Origin: Hymenolepis diminuta
Taxonomy: Eukaryota > Platyhelminthes > Cestoda > Cyclophyllidea > Hymenolepididae
Assembly: GCA_900708905.1 (NCBI GenBank)
Contig: CAADRB010000011.1
Location: 2,679,262 to 2,743,261 of the forward strand
Length of the DNA: 64,000 nucleotides
Direction of reading: 5' to 3'
A model generated the notes under the pieces. That model was not told where the DNA came from. It was given only the letters and a program-made list of their open reading frames with translations, and ran no database searches. The translations under genes were made by a program, and so were the position numbers. Below, piece by piece: positions 35,257-47,749 of this stretch (its first letter is position 1; each line of letters begins with the position of its first letter).

Positions 35257-36384
35257 CATTATTGTACATTATTTATCTGCATTGTCATTTAGGGTGAGGT
35301 GAATTTTTCATCTTTTCCATCATTATATCGCATTGATACTAGCTATCTGTTTAGGCCCATGGTTTTGAGAAAGAAGGCGGGTTTAATTATTGAATACCTA
35401 GGAGACCGAAGATTAGCAATTCAATCAACTCGTCTTTAAATAAACAAAATAATAAGGAAATAAGTGTTTACCGGAAATTTGAGACAATTAATGCACGAAG
35501 ATGTCTACAATCTTCAATCTAACTCTAAGTGTTATTTGTGTTTTTCGGTGAATAAGAGGCCTTTATTGCCATTGGCTAGTTAGATGACACTTTGTTGTAA
35601 TCTAGAAGTACACCTGGATATTTTCATGATTTTAAGGTTGTTATGTACATCATAGTAGTAAGTCTTAGAACTAGTTCTAGCAGAAAGCAGGAGTCAAGAA
35701 AAAGGCAAAGTGGGGTGCTGATTTTAGTTATAAAGTAGGAAAAGCCTAAAAAATGTTGTCATTGAGGGATTGCTAAGTAGGGGAAACGCTAACACATCAA
35801 CTGGAGTCATAGAACACGTGAGGTAAGGGAATTGGGTTGGATAAGTATATATATCAGGGGAATCGGATAGGGAATATGAATAAGGGAAAGATGTTACACA
35901 GATGAGTATTTCAGGTTTGACAAATTGGTCCTGGACGTGACAGAGATGAATTAGTCAATCAAAATACGTCGATTTAGATTTGAAAATAGCACTAAAGCCG
36001 TCAACAGAACTATTTTAGGAGCCAAACAAAGTTCGAATAAGATTTATCTCCTCCCAATGACCATCAGGATTTCCCGAATCAGAGGTACAAGAGTTGAGTG
36101 GAAAATAAAAACGTTATTTTTCCACAAAAATGAAATAGAAGAGGTAGAAAGGAATGGAGATTGAGACAAATGGGAGGAGGAGAGAACTTGTGTCAAGAGT
36201 AGGAGGCCTGATCTGAAAAAGTATTTACCAAAGAATATATTATAAATTAGATAATGTAGAATGAGGGAAAATAAAGGTCTTTAAGAGTATGGAATATAGA
36301 AAAAAAATGAACAAGAAGCATTAAGGGTGGGAAGAAGCAATTACTTTGTTGGAATGACCACTACCGCCTCCAGCAGCGGTGGAC

Positions 36385-36535
36385 TGTGGTTGAGTATATC
36401 TAACATCCAAGCCTCCCATTGGTTCACTTTCGTACTGACAAGTTCTTTCATATTTGTTGGAGAGGTTGCCATCTTAGATTACTTCCAATTGCACAGTAGC
36501 AAAGTGCTTGATGGTCTGCGTAATCACTTAGATGA
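36385..36535 (+). repeat. Repeat C, copy 2
   Basis: Second copy of the repeat at 25795-25970, same orientation. The flank includes a short CCGCCTCCAGCAGCGGTGG palindrome-like block (near 36365) not seen in copy 1. An open frame covers it but carries no other sign of being a gene. Confidence 0.45.
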
Positions 36536-37077
36536 TGTTGCTCAAGTCATTCCGTCAAAAATTTACCTCCAAGCTAATAAGTTCAAAATATGTCGTCATA
36601 CATTTTGCAAGTAGATTAACCGTCCTTTCCACATAAATGCGATATAAATGGTTATATAAATGCGATAATCTTGCAGTGAATTGCCATAGTCTCATCTCTC
36701 ACTCAAATATATCTTTATTATGTGTAGAATTCAAACATTAAATCCCTCCCCGAATTAATTTTTCTTTACTAAGACCTCTAATAAGTTATTGATTTTTCAC
36801 TAGCAATAACTAATGTGGGTGAACACGATTGAAGGATCTTTCATCAAAATAGAGTCTCAATTCCTTAATTATTAATAATCATACTGATGGAAATAAATAA
36901 TAGAAACAAACTTATACGTATAAACCTTTATGATGATCAGGTGAGGAATTTTTCCATCACATGTCACTATGTGCATGGGACCCGCACGACCAAACTTAAT
37001 CGATCAATCTGTATCCCGATGTCAGTTATAGAAAGTTTCAGCTGAAAGCCTTACCGTTTCCTTCTCTCCCTTGAAGA

Positions 37078-37813
37078 ATGACCCAATTACTTTACATCCG
37101 CACTCCTTTGGAAGACCATAATACTCTTCGAAATACGGTATACGGAAACCAAGGGGTTATTGAAAATAGTTACAGAGGCAACATACTTGGAGTGTCATAT
37201 ATTGTAAGATTTTTGTCTTTGAGCCGAGTTAATTTTACTTAACTTCGCATTTTCTAGGCTGAACCCCTGCATCCATGTGAAGATCAACGTACCGGAAATG
37301 AATATTCCATTGCATTACTCAGATTCGATAGCAGGGAGCATGCTATGAACTTTCTTATTTCGGCTGGTTTCATGGATGTCTCATTTTTGCCAGATTGTGA
37401 TGTTTATTTGATGCCTCTTCTTAAGGCTCTCAAGTTGGGAAATTGTTGGTCAACATTTCTCATCACAGAACTGGTTTGCAGAGAAAATTATAACTATTTA
37501 CCTTCAAGAAATAAATTTTACGGAATAGATGAAGTTGGTGGAGTACCTGTTGCTGTTGATACTTCCTACGTTGACGCGATTCGATCTACCCGACGTCAAC
37601 CGGCTGGATTCAGAATTCATCAATTTCCAGATAGAAAGACTTTTGTCGATTGGTTCAATTCGAGTTAGTTTAAGCTCTTTGGTACTTTAACACTGAGGAG
37701 GTCGAGAATAGATTACTTAATGTAAATTTTTATTTTTAGGAAACGGAAGTGAATTCAAGCAGGACTTTCGCAGAATCAGTGGCTTAAACACCTACCTTAT
37801 GACCTTCTTTTGA
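37078..37813 (+). CDS. 201-residue protein, probable tandem dimeric alpha/beta-barrel (ferredoxin-like) domains
   Basis: Three exons with matching phases: 37078-37203, 37258-37663, 37740-37813; introns of 54 and 76 nt. The ATG at 37078 is followed at once by TQLLYIRTP, a likely first beta strand. Two segments look like copies of one fold: IALLRFDSREHAMNFL...VYLMPLL (about residues 57-95) and FRIHQFPDRKTFVDWF...GLNTYLMTFF (about 159-201). Each has a strand, then F-D/PDR-x-x-x-x-x-F helix, and a closing strand, as in dimeric alpha/beta-barrel (DUF1330/EthD-like) proteins. No signal peptide or membrane segment is seen. No catalytic residue can be named and the function is unknown. An ATTAAA poly(A)-like signal lies at 37838-37843. 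The gene is read away from DCP1. Confidence 0.75.
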
Positions 37814-37837
37814 AACGGAAGATTAATTCCGAGGCCA

Positions 37838-37843
37838 ATTAAA
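37838..37843 (+). terminator. Candidate variant poly(A) signal of the barrel-protein gene
   Basis: ATTAAA, the commonest variant of the poly(A) signal, 25 nt after the TGA at 37811-37813. No AATAAA is closer. Confidence 0.35.
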
Positions 37844-39703
37844 ATTTGTGTCAATTATTAGCTGGAGAAATATATTTTATTTTGAGTTTCTTTTACTCAA
37901 AATCCTTTTATTTATTTGCTAGCCGGTTTCATCTTCATATCTTCGCCATGTTAAGAGAAAATGTTCCTTGCGTGTACTAACAAACGGTCTTGTGTCTTCC
38001 AAGAAAGGGCAGATGAATGCACTACTACTCCCACTAATATTATAGTTCCCATCCATTTGCTTTGACGGTAAAACTCCAGTCAAACGCTCCACATGTCCCA
38101 AGGAATGAAGTTTTAAGGACAACCATATTCCTAGAGATCTTACAGAAAAACGATCCCCTTTAAGTCAACAAGGTACCATAGCCTTTCTCAAATGGGAAGA
38201 TCAAAAGTTAGGTAGGACCATGTGTATATTGGACAATTATAAATGGGTGGGAGGGTAAAAGAGGAAGAAGGAAAAGAAATTTGGGAGAAGGTGGAAGGTA
38301 AAAGTAAGTGATAGGAAACCCCATCCCAAGTCGCTTTCCTCATTCATCTATCTGATCTCGTGTTCACAGTATCAAACGGTCTGATCGAATGATTTTGGGG
38401 ACAACTTAAAGCATTCCTGATATTAATTCGTTTGACCGATTCCTACTTGGGTTCTCAGAAATTCGAACAACTCTAGAATTCGATATTTTTTGTTAATCAC
38501 CGTTAGGACTTCCTTGCGAAAAGCTATCCGTTTCATCAGGATCACATCCTGATGGTTTGAGTGACTCCTTCAGCTTTAATTCTATTATGTTGATCCTTAA
38601 CCTAAGAAATACGCTCGTTTTGCATTGTACCCTGAACGAGTCAGAAAACCTAACATTTTAAAATTTTCAACTATTTGCTGAACGGATAAGTAGAAGCTGA
38701 GTAGTGATCAATTTTAGCAGGTTTCAAATCAATTAATAATGTCCAACCTGTCTTAGAATACAATATAATGGACTAAAATAAATCAGAATACTGTTACCTC
38801 CATTTACACAATATTGGCTCCTACCTGTAGAAATCTTTTACCCCTGTAATTTATGAGTGCTAAGGTGGACTGGATCTTATTGTTCTCGGCGTCGTTTTTC
38901 ATGAGTACATTAACGTGTTTCATACGTTTAATAGTTCGATGAGAAACCCATAATCTGCCTTCCCTCTATTGATCTACCTTAATCTGTGAACTTCATCATT
39001 ATCTTGTGAACAAATGAATATCGAGTTCACCACCCCAAACTTATGCTTGTCACTTATGGTCTCGGCAATGTCAGATGAATATACAATTATGACTGTCAAA
39101 TCCTAAGTAACCAGTAACACCGCCAAATCATTGTAGCTGCAGAAGAAATAAAACATCATTCATCACCAATTAGTGCAGAGTTTATATATGATGAACAAGA
39201 TTGGTTATTGATTATTGACTTTCCTCTTCAAATGTGAGGAAATGGAATTTCTCTAAGCATCGGCTAACCATTTATCCAATCATTCTCTCTATCTGTCGGC
39301 GTTTTTGTTTGCCGAACAGATGAAACACTTCGTTGGACTGATCTCCCTCTTCCTTCTTGTCATAATTCTGATTGAAACGGCGTTTTAGCGCTAAAACAGA
39401 GAGCTCAACCAAATCTTTGGTATTAGTTTTATATAATCAATATAATCGCGTTAATAAACTATTTTAAATGCTATCATTGACCTTTCTATAAGTTCAATAA
39501 ATGTTTAATTAGTTTCACTATTCCTAGATGTTTTAATTAACATACGATTTCGTAGTTTATAAATTTGGTAAGCTTAGATTGAGCTGGAAAGGCACCTACA
39601 CATCTTGGTTTTTTCATTCATACATGTTTATCTAGTTTGCGGACCACATCGGCTTCGGATACATCTTCATGTCTGACCTCCCATAAAGCCTCGTATGAAC
39701 CAT

Positions 39704-39908
39704 CTCTCTTGACCCATTTTCAAATAATAAGTTTACCCATGCTGTTTACTGGACGTATTTTGATGAATGTCGAATTCGTAACCTCGGAACCCAAAGTTGT
39801 ATATTTAGCGGTGGCGTGGCGGTCCACGTGTACGTCAGTAAAATTAGAGGTCACACACTTTGGTAAACAGCATGGGCAAATTTATTATTTGAAAATGGGT
39901 CAAGAGAG
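39704..39908. repeat. Near-perfect inverted repeat (46-nt arms) around two SINE heads
   Basis: The left arm 39704-39749 (CTCTCTTGACCC...GCTGTTTAC) and the right arm 39863-39908 are reverse complements with 2 mismatches in 46. The similarity continues outward more weakly to about 39688 and 39935. The 113-nt spacer holds on + the SINE head (GCGGTGGCGTGGCGGTCC, then GAGGTCACA) and on - a second SINE B-box region (GAGGTTACGAATTCGAC). The structure therefore looks like two short element copies inserted head to head, and RNA from it would fold into a long hairpin. Confidence 0.7.
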
Positions 39909-42900
39909 GGAGATAAAGATTCACATCGGAGGCATTTTCTAGACACGATGAATGCTGGAAAATACTTAAAACTGAATTTCTTCAATAATATTTATCTTCA
40001 ATATGATGAATTTTGTCTTAAAAGAGGGTACTATGTGAGACAGACTATAGCAGCAGTAACACACTGAACGTGCTTAACCATTTTTGAAACAGCAGTAATA
40101 ATGAATGGACAAAGCATAAGATAATTCCTCTAATCTACAGCTGACTCGCCGCAACTAAGGATAGTAGGATATGATACACTGTCACATGATAAGCTCCACT
40201 TAAGGCGGCGATTTGTGTATTATTAATTTTTCTTCTCGTCGTTACGTATGTTTATTTTCTATCTAATCAGTTGCGAGTGACACAGTATAACAGGATGTTA
40301 TCGAGATAAGACGGTTCTCCCCGGGGTCTTTTGGGAGAGTTTTATGCGTAGTTTCCGATAGGTTCCACATGACGTGCGCAGACAGTGCTCAAGGTATTGG
40401 GTCTTTTCAGCAATCGAATTGAAGATATCTGCGCGGTGATTGAACCGTGTATTCACGCTCTTTATTGACATTCATCCTCACTCGCAAGTTTTATATGAAT
40501 GAAGGGCAAGTTGATCGGATTTCCCTTCCCCAGTCAATATTTCCATTCATTATTCATCTCACCTTCCCTTTTATAACTCCGGGTACCTGCAGCTAGAACA
40601 GTAACAGGGGATATGGGCTAGTTCTCCTAAAATTTGACAGCTAATATCAGCTAGCTACCATACGGCTCCGAACATCGCAGATATGAACTCTCATGCAAAT
40701 TAAAGGTGACCGGATTTTGAGTTCTCATGTCCATGTCTAGAGGTTGTTATAAGACTTTTGCAAAAAGCAGAGTCTGGTGAATCTGAACTTCAGAGGTTGT
40801 TAAATTATTTTTATCTCCTAATTTTTTCCTTCCCTGCTAACTACTCTGTCTTTGCTCATCATTAGGTGCTTCTTTGAAAGCTGTTCAGACATATTTGCTT
40901 TGTCATGGATTATGTGATATCCGTATCTCAGTGTTGGACCATATGGCAAGCATGTTTGAGACACGGTGACCTGAGTAATGATTGACTTCACCAATTCAAG
41001 TATGTTTGGTTTGCCTACGTTACAGATAACAAAAGCAAATTTAAACAGCTTTCTTTCTCTACCAATTTCTAAGACTCAGTTAATCATTTAAGAAGCAAAA
41101 TTAAAGTTATTTGGAGCAAAAATATTCGACGAAATTGGGGTTGTTTAAGCAAAATTATTTCAAAAGCCTGCAAGACTGCTCATTAGCTCAGCGCTAATTA
41201 TCTCCCCCTAAAAGCAGCAACCACTTCAAGCCAATTAGACCGAAACCATTCCCTTGAAAATAATTTTGAACAAGTTTTCAGCAAAATATTGCTCAGTATT
41301 TTGTCCCTTCTTAACAAAGAACTAATAAGCTGGGGTATAGCCTAAATTTGATGCATTTCTTTGGAATACATTAAGTGACTTTTTCTTTGATTTAACTATC
41401 CGATTAGGAAACATCTGATGATGCCCTCCGTCATCTAACTGTCGTATTGTTTTTTCCATATGTTAACCTAATCTTGATTCAGTTAATTAACTTTAATATA
41501 GATTAGTTAATTATCTTTGGGTAAAAGTAAATTAGCTTAATTAATTAATTTGATATCTAAAAGTAGTGTTAGTATATACAATTTACAGCCCCTTAAGCTT
41601 CTAAGATTAAAGGATTATCCCATATGCAATGCACAGCAGATTTCAGGTAACAGCAAAATGGATGAAAATGAGCAATTACCATGTGAAAAATTTTTTATTA
41701 TTATTACAACTACAAAAAACACTTTCGATTGAGTGGGAAATATGACAGTAAGTAGGGAGAGCGAGAGAGAGTGAAAGATGACTTAGTTATCAAATGACTG
41801 TATTGCCATATTGATAGACTTTCTCCCAGCATAATTAGGCGACTCTAATATCCATTCCTCCCCTTTCTTCTCTCATCCCCATTTCCATCCCAACCACCCC
41901 TTAAAGAGGAGGGAGATGGTATAATTAGTTGGAGTAGTAATAGGCGGAAGTGACTCTTTCATGCTGTTTTCTCTTGTTTTAATGAAGCATTAATTGACCC
42001 TCAAGGCCTTGACTATACAGAACTGGAGCATTAAAAGCTGGCTCCTGGGTTCTTATTAAGAGCAAATCAATGCATCAGCAGTGTAGCGGTATAATTCATC
42101 CCCTTATTAGGAGAAAAAGGATTCATTTGCTTCTTTTGCGTCTGATGCAGGGCATAAAGCTAATGTAATTGCACAGAAATATACACTAATTAGATGGAAT
42201 GATCAGCCAAATTAGAGGGATGCAAATGAACAAATGTTTAATCGTAAAATTAAACGTTTTGTTTTAGCAAACTACTTAGGATGAAAAAAATAATGTATTC
42301 CGCCAATGCACTAAAGTAGATAAGTTGAAATAAGATAATTCGCGTTTACAATGCAACTGTCGATTTACCTTATCTCATGAATTACATAATCGCATTAACA
42401 AGTGAAAAAAGTTGATAATACGATTAGTCATCGTTAATTGTGGTTTTCGTACATCTGCGATGAATTTTCACAATTTTTGGCAAATTTATGCGAATTTTTA
42501 AAATTATTTAAAGCCAAATTAGGGAACTTTTTCTTTAACGTGATAAATTCAGATGTGATCTTTCCTACTTTTAGTTTAACTTTCAGATTAAATCAATTAG
42601 CGCGCGTAGACTTAATTGATAAAAAAGTATATGCCACCGGGTTCGTGCTTTAGGGTAAGCTTTAGTAGCTTTCATTTCTTCAGTCTCGCTTAGTGCTCTT
42701 AATGCTTGTTTACCGTTATCGTTGATGTCTTAAGTGATTTTGGTGGTAATGGGCAAGGGTTGAGGCAATATCCTTGTCTTTGAGAAAAGAAAAAAAATAT
42801 TGGTTAGGGGGGTCTGAAATGGACTCATTATTTAGCGTGGATATGGTTTTAAAAGATGAAAATAAATTCCGAGATATTAACTGGTTGATTTTAACACTGG

Positions 42901-44939
42901 TTGATATTTTAGATATAGAAATGATTGTTTTAAGTCGTTCAAGTGTTTTCATTAGCTAAGTAACATGTAGATTAGTGTATGGAGATCTCGTTAATAGTTA
43001 CTGAAATGCATTTTACAAAAGAGGCCGATACAATTAACTCAATTAAAAGTTCTCTTAACTCAAAACTTAGGGATAAGCCAAGGGATGACTCAAGCTAATG
43101 ATGAGTACGTCGGCATTGTTTTGAAAATGTGCCTTAGATACTGCATGAGGGGCTTTATCAGGATTAACATCTTAGCAAATTCAATCATAAGGCTCAAGAT
43201 TAAGTGTATAAAATATAATTTTCATCCGTTTAATTAGAAAGTCAATCCATCCACTCATCTCTAAGTAATCAGCCGATTGGCCATTTAAATGGCTCATGAA
43301 AATCTTCGAGCATAACGTATGCGTCGCCGAATCGATAAGACCTTCAATAGGGTAGTGATTGGTTTGTTAAGCGATTGATGTCCAATCAAATTGGCGAATT
43401 CTGTATTCAGTGAATTGGCGAATCGTGTATTTCTACGAAAGTGTCATGATGTGTGGAAATGGTGCCAGGCATAAAGTTTATGATTTAGAATGCAATATCT
43501 TCCCCTCACGGCCTGTTCCAACAGATCTAGAAAAAAACACGTCTAGAGTTCATTCCATTTATTAGAATAAACATTTTAAGACACACTCTAAATCGACAGT
43601 TATAATTAAGTTGTTAGGAGCATAGTGAAGTCACTTAGAGGGGATTCGCTTCAAATGTATTTGACTGATTAAACGAGAGTAACTCCATTAATTACCCATT
43701 TTAATCTCTCAAAATTTCGTCACCGCTCGTGCTCCATTTAACCAAATTAAATCGTAGTAATCGTACTTTAGAGTGGGAATAAACTACCAAATAGGCTAAA
43801 TCCACTGGGGAATAGTATTATTACAATTTGAAAATTAAATAATTATAAACTATGGTACTTTTCCTTGATTCACGTTTCCCTTTTCGTATTGTTTATCATC
43901 CATTAATTGACCTTTTCTATTGTCATCTATATTATCATATATATAGGCCTAAGAATGACGTATAATCCTGAGCATTTCTCTTCTATTTATTCCTAATTAG
44001 TTAACGAGAAATGGAACAAATGTTGACTATAATCTCTACCATATGGAGAACTTCTTGTTTAAACAGTATGTTTGTTCCCAGACCTATTAATTACCCTTAA
44101 CGTCAAGAATACATGTCGAAATAAGGTTTGATTAAGTTCAAATTCTGTGGCTAAATACTGGGTATTTATAATAATTACAGGACAGTTATTTCGATGATGT
44201 TCAGACCAAATCATCCAACTAGCATGCAACTGAATACACCTGTATGCTATGACTGTTTGCGTTCTTCAAAGATTATTAAAGGTCCTTGATTAAATCTTAA
44301 CTCACTGATCGTTGATGGACATTTGGCTTCTATGGGCATTATCGATCACTTCTCAAATAATCCGAATGTGCTTCGAAGCGTAATTCTAATATAATGCGAT
44401 GAAAATTTACGCACCATCTCAAAATATTGGCTGAAATTATTAGGAAATGATTAAATGATGCATTAAACTTAAACCGGTGCATTTTACATCAATCAAGGAT
44501 CCTGGGAACTCAATTTAGTGACTAATACGAAAACCACTTACGTAAAAAGACATAATTAAATTTTGACAAAATACTGACAGTGATTGGACACTGTAGTTGC
44601 AAGTAATGGATTTATCTCCTCAGCTAAATCAATCATTTGCTTACTTCAAGTAGGGTAAATTGCAAATGGAGCATTGGGAGTATTACTCTCCAGCAAGATT
44701 TGGCAAAGGCAGAGCTTCTTCCCCCTTAATCTATAAAAGGTAAGGCAGTCCTAGCTGAGACTGAGATTTATAAAGGGTTCTCTATATTTAATATTATTTA
44801 CTATGGAAAAAGAACGAACATCTGCGTCGTTGTATGTTTTTAATCTGGTCAAAATTTAGTTATAATATTTATAGCGACACTCCTTTAAATATTCTTGGCT
44901 GTCATTTCGGATAGTAAAACAAATTAACTTTGTGCACAG

Positions 44940-45297
44940 ATTTGTAGCACCCGCGCGCCTGACTCATAGGATACCTCTATCTCTCTGTGCTTTACGCCCA
45001 TACTGACTTACACCTTTAAATGTCAATTTCCCCTCAGTGAACAAAGAACCGTCTTATTGTACGTCATTGTACCTGTTCTCCATAATCCGCATTGTTCTCG
45101 TTTATCGTACTGACACCTCCTTTTTCCTCCTTCCCCTCGCATTCATTCCAAATTGTCTCATGCACACTTTCCCTATCCAGCTCTCGGTCTTCTCACTCGT
45201 GAAAAGTTTTGATATCTGTTAGCTTTAGGAAGATCATTAGTACTAAGAGGGGATATCTAGACTAATTTGATCAGGCTCTCAAAGTAGCTTTACATGG
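44940..45297 (+). repeat. Repeat E, copy 1
   Basis: Aligns with 46852-47243 from TTTGTAGCACCCGCGCGCC to the TAGCTTTAC end. Shared blocks are CATAGG, ACTGACT, pyrimidine-rich tracts, GGTCTTCT(C/T)ACTCG and GGATATCTAGACTAATTTG. The class is unknown, and there is no common reading frame. Confidence 0.5.
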
Positions 45298-46065
45298 GAT
45301 TAGAGTTACTTTAGACGTCTAAATTAATATCAAAATTAATTGCATTTGAAATTAAAATATCTTTCAATTTTATTCATTAGTTCGTAGTCTTAATCGCGGA
45401 CAAATTTTCGGAACTAATTACAACAGCTCTTTAATAGGAAACAGCATTAAAATCAAAATATCAATTTATTCAATAACTTTTAGTTATTTCACCTTCCCTT
45501 TTTTAACAAGAGTATTTGGCTATTTTACCCATTCAAATAGGTGTACTCTAATTGCTATATCGATTGATGCTCAGCAGATAATAATGCTCTCGGATAATAT
45601 TTTAAAAACTCATTTAAGAAAATTATTGTGGAAAAGGTAGCGTATAGATTTATCGTTTCTAACACGTAGATATTCTGCAATATATCCTCTTCAAGTTTCC
45701 ACCGATCTTCCCCACAAGAAGAGAGGGAGAAGATGACTGAGACAGGCAAGATTAACAGAAATCTTGGGAACGAAAGAGGAAAACCAAAAAGGGTGGAATG
45801 GTGATTATTGGTGACAAAGTGAGGACGCGTGACAGCCCTTCTGAAGAGTTTCAGGTTACATCAGACGAATAAACACATTGTTCGTGGACTGTTGGGTTCA
45901 AAGCCGTTTTTCATCCATTTAAAATAAGAATGAATATCTTGAGGGGAAGGAATCTGGCGTTATAAATAATTTATGTTTAAAGAGGTCAGTACAACGTCTT
46001 TAACGGAAGCTGTTCTGAAGCTTCTCTGATGAAAAAGTTGCATTTCGTTATCCTTCTAGCCGATC

Positions 46066-46175
46066 ATCATTAATTTATGTTTCCGGCAAGTGGGTGTGCA
46101 CCGGTAGGTATCAAAATCATGACCTCTGATATAACAGACATGCAAATTATCACTATGTCCTGGAAATTTCAATTT
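46066..46175 (-). repeat. tRNA-like SINE copy (reverse)
   Basis: On the minus strand it reads CAGAGGTCATGATTTTGATACC then TACCGGTGCACACCC, matching the B-box and the first body block of the family. It lies between the two copies of repeat E. Confidence 0.5.
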
Positions 46176-46851
46176 CTGTGTGCTGCTTGCCAATCAATCT
46201 TTAAACGATTTCTGTTAATAATCTACCGTTGGATAAAAGTGGGGAAGTGCCAAGATGTCCTTTTTTAGTTAATCACCATCTAAATTTTCAGTAAAGCGAA
46301 TGAAAAAGATGGCATTTCTATCATTCAAATACTGAAGCTCATTTCGTGCCCTTTAGGCTAAACTTCTTTGATAAGCATTTGTCCCTTATAATGTATGCCT
46401 TCCGCAATGCCAGCCTAGTTAAAAAAGAAAACATCCATTGGTACTTTTAATTTGCTCGAAGTGAAGCTCATGTTTATCTCTGCGTATGGACAGAAAATTA
46501 AGCACTTCCTCTATCTGAAAATCTTAGAAATACACTGATATTGTTTAGATCAATAGTGTTATTGCAATATGGATTTAATAGAATGAGACAAGATTGGTTA
46601 CTCTACTTCAGTTCCTCACTAACCACACTACAGCTTCATCGGTGAGATTTAAATTCAACGTAATCCAAAAAATGAAAATAAAATAGAAGAGGTCAACAAT
46701 GGACTGATAATGATCAATAACATCACATATTCAATTAAAAAGATTAAAACAACATATTCTTTCTTGGCCGTAGGAACAATAACGAATTTTCTTGAAAGTA
46801 AAAAGTGTAAAATACTAATATGGGATTCTTGTCGCTCACAGATTACATGAA

Positions 46852-47243
46852 TCTGTGGTACCTGCGCACCCTGATCCATAGGTCCGCCTATTTATTGAGC
46901 GCCTACTGACTCATATCTCTACCCTAACGGTCAGTTGCTCATCAACGAACAATGAATACACAGTAGGTCAACGGCCTTATCATACTGCATTCCTCCTATT
47001 CCTCACAATCAGGTATGTCCTTGATCAGTATTGACGTCACCCCTTTTCCCCATATTACTCCCTCTACTCCTCCCCCTCTCCCCACCAATTCATTTCTAAC
47101 TGTCCAATAAAAATTTATCCAATCCAATTCTTGGTCTTCTTACTCGGGAAAGGCTTTTCTAACCTGTCAACCTTAGGCAGATCATTCGTTCTATGAAGGA
47201 ATATCTAGCCTAATTTGGCTTGGTTCTTAAGATAGCTTTACTA
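46852..47243 (+). repeat. Repeat E, copy 2
   Basis: Second copy of the repeat at 44940-45297, same orientation, ending about 500 bp before the LMO4 start codon. It contains a long pyrimidine tract (about 47030-47090) and AACTGTCCAATAAAA, a block also present near 56901, so further worn copies may exist. Confidence 0.5.
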
Positions 47244-47594
47244 ACAAACCCTCTAATTTTGAAATTGCTCTAATTCGCAATAATGTTGTTTAAGCAATTA
47301 TTGTTCTATAAAAATATATATGATTAATACTGTACTAATTTTTCTCACAGTATAAGCCATCATTATTGCAAAATTGATTATAATTCGATTATTTCTTCAT
47401 ATTAACTGGCTATTTAAGATTGAATATGCGTCCTTGTTGAACTGCTAAAGTATAATTAAAATAATTCCGAGCTGTATGGTCTGGACAGCGTTAATTGTAT
47501 TCCCCTAATAGGGTATTAATTTTAAATTGGTTATATAAAGTCAGCAAGGTTTTAATTAGTTTAATTTTAATAATTTAACTCAAGTATATCAATG

Positions 47595-47749
47595 AAGCAG
47601 CCAATCACGTTGGGCCGAATAAACACGCACCAATGATGACGCAGCCAATCAGAATGCTGTCTTCAAGCACGTGTCTCTCGGCCAATAGCTAGCCGGGTTA
47701 AAGTCGGCTACTATTCAGTCGAGCAACGAATGCACAAATCTCTCACAAC
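47595..47749 (+). promoter_or_regulatory. Upstream block of LMO4 with four CCAAT boxes and an E-box
   Basis: CCAAT occurs at 47601-47605, 47630-47634, 47645-47649 and 47682-47686, all in the same orientation, and a CACGTG E-box at 47668-47673. A TATA-like TTATATAAAG lies further up near 47532-47541. The block is richer in G+C than its surroundings and ends at the LMO4 ATG (47750). This is the most promoter-like stretch in the window; factor binding is inferred. Confidence 0.55.

Larger units (their letters stand above)
33299..37077. other. Intergenic region between divergent DCP1 and the barrel-protein gene
   Basis: About 3.8 kb shared upstream DNA of two divergently read genes. It holds repeat B (34245-34470, reverse), family A (34936-35256) and repeat C (36385-36535). 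No CpG-like block, CCAAT cluster or clear TATA box close to either start was recognised. A small 8-bp-stem hairpin (TTCTCGTT/AACGAGAA) lies near 33984-34004. Confidence 0.4.
37844..47590. other. Intergenic region upstream of LMO4, no gene found
   Basis: About 10 kb of AT-rich DNA. It contains a striking inverted repeat with SINE heads (39704-39908), two direct copies of repeat E (44940-45297 and 46852-47243), a reverse SINE (46066-46175) and a short tandem duplication near 43388-43431 (AATTGGCGAAT...TGTATT twice, period about 27). Parts of 41450-41560 and 42300-42460 are rich in TTAATTAA-like homeodomain sites. Regulatory DNA for LMO4 is plausible here, but nothing is proven by sequence alone. 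Confidence 0.4.

Noticed and set aside
36327..36614. 95-codon open frame on +
   Set aside because: It overlaps repeat C, whose other copy at 25795 has no complete frame, so it is a repeat-derived frame and not a gene.
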